A DNA stretch of 64,000 nt, taken from positions 2,108,001-2,172,000 of the forward strand of contig CAWHVF010000005.1 of NCBI GenBank assembly GCA_963832785.1, written 5' to 3'. This document shows, in pieces, positions 6,724-13,809 of this stretch. Positions within the stretch are counted from its first letter, which is position 1; every line of letters begins with the position of its first letter. Origin of the DNA: CAWBRT01 sp963832785. GTDB lineage: Bacteria > Acidobacteriota > Terriglobia > Terriglobales > Acidobacteriaceae. Under the pieces are notes generated by a model. The model was given only the letters and a program-made list of their open reading frames with translations, was not told where the DNA came from and searched no databases. A program made the translations under genes and the position numbers.

Positions 6724-8382
6724 CTACGATGCCTGCGGGCGGCGCACGATGGGCGCGGCCACCGCTTCGATGCTGACGTTGATGCAAGCCGGCTTGCCGC
6801 TGGCCAGGGCACGTTTCAGGGCGGCGGCAAGCTGCGGCGCGGTGCCGGCCGGTTCGCCGTAGCCTCCCAAGGCTTCCACCACCTTTTCATAGCGTGCCGG
6901 CAGCAGCTCGCAGCCTTTGGCGCGCTCGCGTCCGAAGGCGCGCAACTGGATCTGGTATTCGGCATTCCAGCGCGCGTCGTTGCCGACTATGGCGATCACG
7001 GGAAGCCCATAACGCACGGCGGTATCGAATTCGGCCATGTGAAAGCCGAAGGTTCCGTCGCCCATGATGACCAGCACCGTGCTATCCGGGCGGGCCGCTT
7101 TGGCCGCCAGGGCGAAAGGCACGCCAATGCCAATCGAGCCGGCCGCGCCATTGATGAGGCGGTGGTTGGCCGCGACCAGCGACTGCGCCCACTGGCCGAA
7201 CTCGCCTCCGTCGCAAACCACCGTGTGGTTGGGATGCTGCCCGAGGAAGGCGTTGATCTGGCGGCATACCTCGACCGGGTGCAACGCCCCCTCCGTCTTG
7301 GAGCGGGCCTGTGCCCACTGCTCCGGCCGGTAGCTGATGGCGGAAGCGACCTCCGCGCGCCAGCCTGAGCCTTCCGCCGGCATTTGCCGCCCTTCATGGG
7401 CGCGTGAAATCAGCGTCTGCATGGCGCTGGCGTGGTCGACAAGGGCAAAACAGACGACGCGGCCCGGCTTGGCCCGGGCGATGCGCGCCGCGGCTTCGGT
7501 TTCAGGATGCAGAACCATGAACTGGCAGCTTTCGGCCACGAAGGGAGCGTCGCCGAATTTCAGGGTGAAGTCGAGAGCTTTGGCGATCAGCAGGACAAGG
7601 TCAGCCTGCGCCAGCATCTCGACAAATGCTCCCAGGCTGGGATCGTTGACCCCGCGCGGGCTCTCAATTCCGATCACCGGGATGCCGGAGGCTGACTCCA
7701 GTTGCCGCATCTGCTCCCGGCCGGCGGCGGTGCAGAGCGCGGGCCCGCACAACACCAGAGGCTTGCGGGCGCGCGCCAAATTGGCGAGCATCAGGTCGGC
7801 AACATCGTCCGCCAGCGGCATCCGTATTGGCCTGAGCGCGGCGGCTGCGGGCAAAGGCGAGGCATCGAGATCCAGCTCCTGCTCCAGAAGATCGGCCGGA
7901 AGGCTGAGATGTACCGGTCCAGGACGCCCGGAAGCGGCCAGGCGAATGGCCCGCGCCAACTCGTGTCCCAGGGTGGCAGCCGACTGCGCCGTCCAGGCGG
8001 CCTTGGTCACCGGCCGCGCCATCCTGGCCTGCGCCATCTCCTGGAACGCCCCGCGGCCCAATTCTTTCAGCCCGGCGTGCCCGGAAAGATAAACGATGGG
8101 CGAATCCGAGGAGCGGGCGTTGAACAGGCCCGCGGCTCCATTGGCGTGTCCCTGGCCGCCGGTCGCCAGGGCAAAGCCTACCTTACCGGTCACGCGCGCC
8201 CAGGCTTCAGCCATGTGGACCGCCGCCGCTTCATGCCTGACATGGATCAGCTCGATGCTGGTGTCCTGCACGGCATCGAACAGCGGCATAACGTGATTTC
8301 CGGAAAGAGTGAACAGCCTTGAAACGCCATAACGTTCCAGCGTTTGCGCAAGGATATCCGCGCCCCTGAGCTTCTTCGGCAT
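6724..8382 (-). CDS. Thiamine-diphosphate-dependent enzyme, acetolactate synthase-like
   Basis: 552 residues in three domains: N-terminal pyrimidine-binding, central, and C-terminal pyrophosphate-binding. The catalytic glutamate is E51 in HVRHEAAAVHMAEA. The ThDP/Mg2+ motif is GDGTFGF with the closing GND about 25 residues on, where many homologues have NN. These enzymes cleave or form C-C bonds next to a carbonyl (acetolactate synthase, oxalyl-CoA decarboxylase, benzoylformate decarboxylase, glyoxylate carboligase). The absence of an adjacent ilvN regulatory subunit argues against the biosynthetic ilvB. It lies close to a 2-oxoacid oxidoreductase unit, so a 2-oxoacid substrate is plausible. 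The exact reaction is not determined. Confidence 0.75.
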   Translation of the reverse strand: MPKKLRGADILAQTLERYGVSRLFTLSGNHVMPLFDAVQDTSIELIHVRHEAAAVHMAEAWARVTGKVGFALATGGQGHANGAAGLFNARSSDSPIVYLSGHAGLKELGRGAFQEMAQARMARPVTKAAWTAQSAATLGHELARAIRLAASGRPGPVHLSLPADLLEQELDLDASPLPAAAALRPIRMPLADDVADLMLANLARARKPLVLCGPALCTAAGREQMRQLESASGIPVIGIESPRGVNDPSLGAFVEMLAQADLVLLIAKALDFTLKFGDAPFVAESCQFMVLHPETEAAARIARAKPGRVVCFALVDHASAMQTLISRAHEGRQMPAEGSGWRAEVASAISYRPEQWAQARSKTEGALHPVEVCRQINAFLGQHPNHTVVCDGGEFGQWAQSLVAANHRLINGAAGSIGIGVPFALAAKAARPDSTVLVIMGDGTFGFHMAEFDTAVRYGLPVIAIVGNDARWNAEYQIQLRAFGRERAKGCELLPARYEKVVEALGGYGEPAGTAPQLAAALKRALASGKPACINVSIEAVAAPIVRRPQAS

Positions 8383-8429
8383 AAGTCCTCTTTTTGAACT
8401 TCGTTCAGTGTACCTGAAGCAGCAGTGGG

Positions 8430-8490
8430 CAGTTAGGGAATAGGATCTGCAGTTAGGGAATAGGATTCCTAACCCCTATTCCCTATCCGC
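8430..8490. repeat. TTAGGGAATAGG direct and inverted repeat
   Basis: GCAGTTAGGGAATAGGAT occurs twice in tandem at about 8429-8466, followed at once by the inverse CCTAACCCCTATTCCCTA. It forms a hairpin in the divergent gap between the ThDP enzyme and the stress protein. Fragments with the same GGGTTAGGGAT theme appear at 9054, 21690-21722 and 48025, so it looks like another small dispersed repeat. Confidence 0.45.
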
Positions 8491-8522
8491 AAGCAGGTGT
8501 AAGATTCCACTCAGGTGCGCAC

Positions 8523-9005
8523 ATGCTCCCGGCAAGAAAAATCGTTTGTCCCACTGACTTCAGCGAAGGGGCCTCGGAGGCGCTGAACAACGCGGCCAGC
8601 ATCGCCTTTAACAACAAGGCAGAGCTTTACCTGGTTCACGTGATACCGGTGATGCTGGCCGAGACGGAACCCACCCTGCTGGTGCAGATCCAGGACTACG
8701 AGCGCCTTCTGCAGCCGGAAAAGCGCTTGCAGGAAATGGCCCAGCCGCTTATCGCCCAGGGCATAACGGTACACACGGTCATCGGCCACGGCGACGCCGC
8801 CGGCGAGATTGTTCGCATAGCGGAGGAACAAAAGGCAGACGTAATCGTCATCGGGACCCACGGCAACACGGGATGGCGGCGGCTGGCCTTCGGTTCGGTG
8901 GCGGAGAAGGTGGTGCGGCTGGCCACTTGCCCGGTGCTGACGACCCGCTTCGGCAAGTGCCGCCGGCAATCGTCTTCTGCCGGGGCCGGCCAACCCGCGC
9001 GTTAG
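8523..9005 (+). CDS. Universal stress protein, UspA family (ATP-binding type)
   Basis: 160 residues. A single USP domain starts at KIVCPTDFSEGASEAL, where the Asp contacts adenine. It ends with the nucleotide motif GTHGNTGWRRLAFGSVAEKV, i.e. G-x-H-G-x-x-G-x(6)-G-S, which marks ATP-binding members. The last roughly 18 residues are a Ser/Ala/Arg tail. Such proteins modulate stress survival in the cytoplasm, usually as dimers. ATG at 8523 begins MLPARK. It stands alone and may have its own promoter in the 140-base gap upstream. Confidence 0.88.
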   Translation: MLPARKIVCPTDFSEGASEALNNAASIAFNNKAELYLVHVIPVMLAETEPTLLVQIQDYERLLQPEKRLQEMAQPLIAQGITVHTVIGHGDAAGEIVRIAEEQKADVIVIGTHGNTGWRRLAFGSVAEKVVRLATCPVLTTRFGKCRRQSSSAGAGQPAR

Positions 9006-9110
9006 CACTGGCGGCTAGAGGCGAACAGGCCCTGGAGGCACCGCTAATGCTGGTTAGGGATCAGGCGCTGATGAGCGCTGATCCCCCCGTTTTCCAACGC
9101 AAGCCCTGTG

Positions 9111-9650
9111 TCACAGGGTTTTGACCTCGAAGTCCCGCTCATCCCACACGTCTATGTAGAAGCGCTCGCGGCCGCAGGTGACCACCAGGAATGGGTCGTA
9201 GCGCTTGACAGCCCTCAGCTCGTCGACATAGAACTCCGCCTTGGGAAGCCGCTCTTTGATCTCAACCGCCTTGGAAATGGCGAACTCCGGCACCCCGCCC
9301 TTGTATTTGCGCAAGGGGACCAGGTGCCAGCCGGCGTGGACAAAGGTGCCCTCAAGGACCACGCCGCGCTTCTCCAGGTCTTCCATGATTTGCCCGCGCA
9401 ACTCGCCCCAGAGCTGGGCTTCCACCTGGCGAACCTTGTCGGCCTTGTAGCGCTTCACGTCCTCGGGGCAATAGGGTTCGATCTCCAGCTCTTCCAGCAC
9501 CCGCGTCAATGAAGCCGGAGCCACCCCCAGCCTTTCGCGCAACCCGGAGTAGCCCAGAATCGACTCAGCCTTCAAAGCCAGCTTGCTGATGAAATCATGA
9601 GACGGCGGCATCTGCGTTACCGGCGTACGTCGCAGTTCGGAAATTGCCAT
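9111..9650 (-). CDS. Conserved-looking hypothetical protein
   Basis: 179 residues, not recognised. The N-terminal 60 residues are helical with a possible helix-turn-helix-like segment (LRERLGVAPASLTRVLEELEIEP), followed by an amphipathic, charged helix (DVKRYKADKVRQVEAQLW). The C-terminal half is predicted beta-rich, with aromatic strands (FLVVTCGRERFYIDVWDERDF). No signal peptide, membrane segment or cysteine cluster is present. Codon use matches the neighbouring genes, supporting a real gene. It is convergent with uspA and divergent from iorA. A DNA-binding or regulatory role is possible from the HTH-like part but unproven. Confidence 0.55.
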   Translation of the reverse strand: MAISELRRTPVTQMPPSHDFISKLALKAESILGYSGLRERLGVAPASLTRVLEELEIEPYCPEDVKRYKADKVRQVEAQLWGELRGQIMEDLEKRGVVLEGTFVHAGWHLVPLRKYKGGVPEFAISKAVEIKERLPKAEFYVDELRAVKRYDPFLVVTCGRERFYIDVWDERDFEVKTL

Positions 9651-9843
9651 GGTTACCTCCCGGAGCCTTTAGGATGCGAAGAATTTGCTCCGGGATTGCG
9701 GGCGGCAGCGGCTCAATCCGGAGCTGGCCGCGGGAGCTCATCTCCCAGGTCTGGTTTGCTGCCGCTAGGGGAATGGGCTACACTAAGCTCGATTCCAGCA
9801 ACGCAGCACTGGATATTCACAGCAGCGGGTCCGGAGTGTGCAA

Positions 9844-11475
9844 ATGCTGTTTCTGAGTGGGGACGAGGCGGTCGCAACGGCCGCTTTTGATGCTGCGGTG
9901 AAAATGGGGACCGGATATCCCGGGACTCCTTCCACCGAAATCCTTGAACATTTCGCCAGCCTGGGTGGACATGCGCAATGGGCACCCAACGAGAAGGTGG
10001 CCTTGGAAGTGGGAATCGGGGCTGCCTTTGCCGGTGCGCGCGCCATCGTGACCATGAAGCACGTCGGGCTCAATGTCGCCGCCGATCCCTTGTTCACGGT
10101 GGCCTATACCGGGGTCAGCGGCGCCCTGATCGTGGTCTCGGCGGACGATCCCGGCATGGCCTCCAGCCAGAATGAGCAGGACAACCGCCGCTACGCGGTG
10201 GCCGCCGGCCTGCCCATGCTGGAACCCTCCGACTCGCAGGAAGCCTACGACTTCACCTTGCTGGCCATCGAGATCTCCGAGCGTTGGCACATTCCTATGC
10301 TGTTGCGGCTCACCACGCGCATCTGCCACTCGAAGACAGTGGTGCGGCGCGGCCGCGCCATCCCGCCGCCCCAGGCCGTGAATTTCGTTCACGATATCCG
10401 CTCGCGGGTGATGATTCCGGCCCACGCCCGGCCGGCGCACTATCGCTTGCGCGAAAAGTTGGGCCAGCTTGCTGCCTGGAATGAGAGCGACGGCCCCAAC
10501 CCGATCGTAGCCGGCTCCAGCGCGCTCGGCATCATCACTTCGGGAATTTCCTATCAGCACGTGCGCGAAGCCGCACCTGAAGCCAGCGTCCTAAAGATAG
10601 GCATGAGCTACCCGCTGCCGGTGGAGCGCATGCGCCGCTTCGCGGCCGGCATCGAGCGTTGCCTGGTGATCGAGGAAGGCGATCCTTACCTGCTGGATGC
10701 GGCCCTGGCCGCCGGCATCAAAGCCGCGCCCAGGCCGGAGATGTTCCGCTTCGGCGAGCTCGATGTTGCCCGCGTGCGCCGCATCGTCACCGGCGATTGC
10801 TCGGCTGAGGCCAAGCCGGTGGCAGGCAAGCCGCCGGCGCTTTGTCCGGGCTGCGGACACCGCAGCGTCTTCTCCACTCTAAAGAACCTGGACTGCATCG
10901 TCGCCGGCGACATTGGTTGTTACACCCTGGGCGTGCTGCCGCCCTTCGACGCCATGGACTCGTGTGTCTCGATGGGCGCAGCCGTAGGCGTGGGGCTGGG
11001 GTTGCGGCACGCGCTGCCGCCCGAGCAGGCCAAGCGCGTGGTCAGCGTCATCGGCGACAGCACATTTGTCCACAGCGGCATTACCGGACTGGTAGAGATG
11101 ATCTACAACCCGCCGCCCACCGGCCACGTATTGCTGATCCTGGACAACGGCACCACCGCCATGACCGGCATGCAGGAACATCCGGGCACAGGGCGCCGGC
11201 TGGATCACACCAAGACCGGCAAGGTGGTATTCGAGGAACTGGCGCGCACACTGGGCGTGCGCAGCGTCCACGTGGTCGACCCCACCGTCGATACGCCGGC
11301 TTTCGAACGGCTGGTCAAGGAGTGTCTGGACAAGCCCGAGCTTTCCGTGATCGTGGCTCGCCGCACCTGCCTGCTAGCTTCGCGCGCCATCCGCGAATAT
11401 GAGAAATGTATGGAGCAGCAGACCACCCCAGCAAGCGCGACGGCGCTTGTTGGGGACCCGGGACAAAAGAGGTGA
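9844..11475 (+). CDS. iorA: Indolepyruvate (2-oxoacid) ferredoxin oxidoreductase, alpha subunit, lacking the C-terminal ferredoxin domain
   Basis: 543 residues. IorA with IorB oxidatively decarboxylates aryl-pyruvates to acyl-CoA, reducing ferredoxin. Visible in order: the pyrimidine-binding domain starting LFLSGDEAVATAAFDAAVKM with the GYPGTPSTEI motif, the transketolase-like middle, CPGCGH near residue 335, GDIGCYTLG, and the ThDP motif GDSTFVHSG...LDNGTTAMTG. Canonical IorA continues past RRPC into two [4Fe-4S] ferredoxin motifs. Here the chain stops about 35 residues after RRTC with no cysteine clusters. ATG 9844 follows GGAG by 7 nt (GTG 9838 is the alternative). iorB begins 7 bases after its stop. 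Confidence 0.85.
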   Translation: MLFLSGDEAVATAAFDAAVKMGTGYPGTPSTEILEHFASLGGHAQWAPNEKVALEVGIGAAFAGARAIVTMKHVGLNVAADPLFTVAYTGVSGALIVVSADDPGMASSQNEQDNRRYAVAAGLPMLEPSDSQEAYDFTLLAIEISERWHIPMLLRLTTRICHSKTVVRRGRAIPPPQAVNFVHDIRSRVMIPAHARPAHYRLREKLGQLAAWNESDGPNPIVAGSSALGIITSGISYQHVREAAPEASVLKIGMSYPLPVERMRRFAAGIERCLVIEEGDPYLLDAALAAGIKAAPRPEMFRFGELDVARVRRIVTGDCSAEAKPVAGKPPALCPGCGHRSVFSTLKNLDCIVAGDIGCYTLGVLPPFDAMDSCVSMGAAVGVGLGLRHALPPEQAKRVVSVIGDSTFVHSGITGLVEMIYNPPPTGHVLLILDNGTTAMTGMQEHPGTGRRLDHTKTGKVVFEELARTLGVRSVHVVDPTVDTPAFERLVKECLDKPELSVIVARRTCLLASRAIREYEKCMEQQTTPASATALVGDPGQKR

Positions 11476-11482
11476 CAGGTCA

Positions 11483-11956
11483 ATGAGCGGCAAAGTGACC
11501 AACATCGTGATCGCCGGATTGGGAGGCATGGGCGTGCTGACCTGTTCCGACATTGTGGCCGACGTGGCTTTCCATGCCGGGCTGGACGTGAAGAAAAGCG
11601 AACTGCACGGCATGAGCCAGCGCGGCGGCTCGGTTTCCAGCGATGTCCGCTTTGGGCCCCAGGTCTTCAGTCCGATGGTGCCGGCCGGCGAAGCCGATTT
11701 TCTGCTGGCCATCGCCGCCGACCAGGTGCCGGTGAACGCCGCCGCCCTTCGTCCCGGCGCAACCGTCATCGAGCCCGGCCAGTTGGATGAGAGCAAGCTG
11801 CGCAACAAGCGCAGCTTGAACGTGGCGCTGCTCGGCATCCTGAGCCGGCATCTGCAGTTTTCCGAACAAGACTGGCAGGACGCCATCCGGCGCAATTTGC
11901 CGGCGGCGCTGCACGAAGCCAACCTGCAGGCCTTCCAGGTAGGACGGAACGCCTAG
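11483..11956 (+). CDS. iorB: Indolepyruvate (2-oxoacid) ferredoxin oxidoreductase, beta subunit
   Basis: 157 residues. This is the POR/KOR gamma-type catalytic domain: IAGLGGMGVLTCSDIVADVA at the start, then KKSELHGMSQRGGSV, the signature contacting CoA and substrate. It forms the oxidoreductase with the preceding iorA. The ATG at 11483 follows GAGGTGACAGG, and the gap to iorA is 7 bases, so the genes are surely co-transcribed. Slightly shorter than common IorB (about 190 residues), but both conserved ends are present. Confidence 0.85.
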   Translation: MSGKVTNIVIAGLGGMGVLTCSDIVADVAFHAGLDVKKSELHGMSQRGGSVSSDVRFGPQVFSPMVPAGEADFLLAIAADQVPVNAAALRPGATVIEPGQLDESKLRNKRSLNVALLGILSRHLQFSEQDWQDAIRRNLPAALHEANLQAFQVGRNA

Positions 11957-12005
11957 CGGCAGTGACCGTCGTGAAGAGTCATCAATTCTCTCGCAGGTGA
12001 AGACA

Positions 12006-13199
12006 ATGCCTATCGCTAAAGCCGTAGCCGATGCCATGAGTCGCGCCTCCTGGATTCGCCGCATGTTTGAAGAGGGCGCCCGCCTGAAGCGCGAGCGTGG
12101 CACCGAGAATGTCTTCGACTTCACCATCGGCAATCCGGACGTGGAGCCGCCCGTGCAGGTGCTGGAAGCCTTGCGGCGCGTAGCCGCCAACCCGCGGCCG
12201 ATGTCGCACGGTTACATGCCTAATGCCGGCTATCCGGCGGTGCGGCAGGCGGTCGCCGCCAAGTTGAGCCGGGAAACCGGGTTATCGTTCGAGGCCGATG
12301 ACATAATCATGACCGTTGGCGCCGCCGGCGCCGCCAACGTCCTGCTCAAGTCGATCCTCGACCCAGGCGATGAGGTCATTGTCCTGACGCCTTTCTTCCC
12401 CGAGTACCAGTTCTACATCACCAATCACGGCGGGCGCATGGTGCCGGTCGATACCGACCAGTGGTTTCTGCCCGACGCCGGGCGTATTGCCGCCGCCATA
12501 ACGCCGCGCACCCGCGCGATCCTGCTCAACACGCCCAACAACCCCACCGGACGCGTCTATTCCGAGCAGGTGCTGCGCGAAATCGACACCGTGCTGGCGC
12601 GCGTGGACCACCCGGTCGCCGTCATGAGCGACGAGCCTTACAAGACGCTGGTCTACGACGGCAAGCGCCAGCCCGAGGTGGCCTCGTTCATAAGCAATAC
12701 GGTCGTCTGCAACTCGCTGTCGAAGTCGCAGGGGCTGCCGGGTGAGCGCTTAGGCTACCTGGCCATATCGCCGCGCCTGCCCGACCGCGAGCAACTGCGC
12801 AACGCCTGCATCTTCGCCAATCGCGTGCTCGGCTTCGTCAATGCTCCCGCCATCTGGCAGTGGGTGCTGCTGGAGACGGCGGACGCCACCATCGACCGCT
12901 CCGGCTACGAGCACAAACGCAACGTGCTTTGCGACGGGCTGGCGAAGATCGGCTACGAAGTCAGCCGGCCCGAGGGCGCCTTCTACCTGTTCATGAAGAC
13001 ACCTGTTCCCGATGACGTCCAGTTTGTGCGCACCCTGGCCGCCGAAGGCGTGCTGACGGTTCCGGGGTCGGGATTTGGGCGCTCCGGATACATCCGCCTG
13101 TCGCTCACCGTTCCGCTGGACTCAATTGAGCGCTCCATTCCCGCTTTCGAGCGCGCTTTGAAAAAAGTTCGGGAAATTGGGGCTGGGGTTAAGGCGTAG
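12006..13199 (+). CDS. PLP-dependent aminotransferase class I/II
   Basis: 397 residues, fold-type I. Seen: NTPNNPTG (175-182), DEPYKTLVYD (209-218), the PLP lysine K240 in SLSK with the phosphate-binding PGERLGY after it, and the substrate-carboxylate arginine in GYIRLSL near the C-terminus. It transfers an amino group between an amino acid and a 2-oxoacid in the cytoplasm. Its position 50 bases after iorB suggests it makes the 2-oxoacid (aryl-pyruvate or similar) that IorAB oxidises, giving a complete amino-acid catabolic unit. ATG 12006 is preferred, with AGGTGA 5 nt upstream; GTG 11997 is possible. The specific amino acid is unknown. Confidence 0.85.
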   Translation: MPIAKAVADAMSRASWIRRMFEEGARLKRERGTENVFDFTIGNPDVEPPVQVLEALRRVAANPRPMSHGYMPNAGYPAVRQAVAAKLSRETGLSFEADDIIMTVGAAGAANVLLKSILDPGDEVIVLTPFFPEYQFYITNHGGRMVPVDTDQWFLPDAGRIAAAITPRTRAILLNTPNNPTGRVYSEQVLREIDTVLARVDHPVAVMSDEPYKTLVYDGKRQPEVASFISNTVVCNSLSKSQGLPGERLGYLAISPRLPDREQLRNACIFANRVLGFVNAPAIWQWVLLETADATIDRSGYEHKRNVLCDGLAKIGYEVSRPEGAFYLFMKTPVPDDVQFVRTLAAEGVLTVPGSGFGRSGYIRLSLTVPLDSIERSIPAFERALKKVREIGAGVKA

Positions 13200-13219
13200 C
13201 GCCACCGCCCCGGTGGCGC
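13199..13219. terminator. GC-rich hairpin between convergent genes
   Basis: GCGCCACCG-CCC-CGGTGGCGC is a perfect 9-bp stem with a 3-base loop directly at the end of the aminotransferase gene. It is followed by a second palindromic block (GCGCCGGCGCCGGCGC near 13250). No U-tract follows, so intrinsic termination is uncertain. The position between convergent genes favours a termination or mRNA-end role. Confidence 0.4.
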
Positions 13220-13284
13220 GCCCGCAATTGAAAATTTCACATATAAGAACGCGCCGGCGCCGGCGCTACAAGGCGCCGGTGCTG

Positions 13285-13809
13285 CTACTGCCGCGAGATC
13301 ATCCCGAGAATCTGGTTGAACGACTCGTCTGCCAGGCGCTGCAGCTCAGCCGTGGTGCGGTTTTGTACCGGATGGGCCACGTAGACCACGCCCCCGGCGA
13401 ATCCCAGCGAGCGGCACTGTGCCTCGAAGCCTTCCTTGAACTCTGCCGTCACCACGTCTACGCCCGGAATGCCGCGGGAATCCAGTTCGCGCAGGTCGTG
13501 CAAACTGCACGACGTACACGACCCTCAATCGCTGAGGGCGATGACCGCCACCTGGCATTCGCGCGCGATCTGCTGCAACAATTCAACCGGCGCGGTACGC
13601 GTATTGGTGGGCTTGCGATAGCGCCGCCAGGCGACGCCACGGCCGTCGAGCAGCGTCTGCAGCCGGTCAACGTACTCGTTGCCGCGGGACTTGCCGATGT
13701 CGAGCAAGGCCACGGTCAGGCCGTCGAGTTTGGCCGGAGGCTCTAGCCGCGCGCGCTGCATGGGCGCGGTTTCCGAGGTGGGATCGCGCAGGATCGATTC
13801 GTTGATCAC
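13285..13809 (-). CDS. UGSC-motif selenoprotein candidate (in-frame UGA read as selenocysteine)
   Basis: Read with UGA as Sec, the gene encodes 174 residues. GTG 13809 overlaps the stop of the upstream thioredoxin-fold gene (GTGA) and has AAAGGAGA a few bases upstream. Codon 95 (13527-13525) is TGA and sits in SD-U-GSCTSC, so the redox motif is U95-G-S-C98 with a further C101. Frame and residue character continue smoothly on both sides, with alternating beta strands and helices (LTVALLDIG, VAVIALSD before; VDVVTA, GGVVYVAH after) as in a flavodoxin/Rossmann-like fold. I recall a UGSC family with Cys or Sec at this position; its function is not established. An 8-bp hairpin starts 11 bases after the UGA. 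The alternative is a nonsense-mutated pseudogene (Cys TGC or Trp TGG to TGA). Confidence 0.72.
13495..13513 (-). promoter_or_regulatory. Candidate bacterial SECIS hairpin
   Basis: On the minus strand the 19 bases GTCGTGCA-GTT-TGCACGAC form a perfect 8-bp stem with a GUU loop (or 7 bp with AGUUU). The stem begins 11 bases after the in-frame UGA and the loop lies 20-22 bases after it. Known bacterial SECIS elements place the apical loop, with a G in its first positions, about 16-37 bases downstream; the E. coli fdhF apical hairpin has a similar UGCA-GGUC-UGCA shape. SelB binding is inferred, not shown. Confidence 0.6.

Noticed and set aside
6724..8382. The ThDP enzyme as biosynthetic acetolactate synthase (ilvB)
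   Set aside because: No ilvN/ilvC nearby, an altered NN to ND end of the ThDP motif, and divergence in the substrate region; only the broad family is safe.
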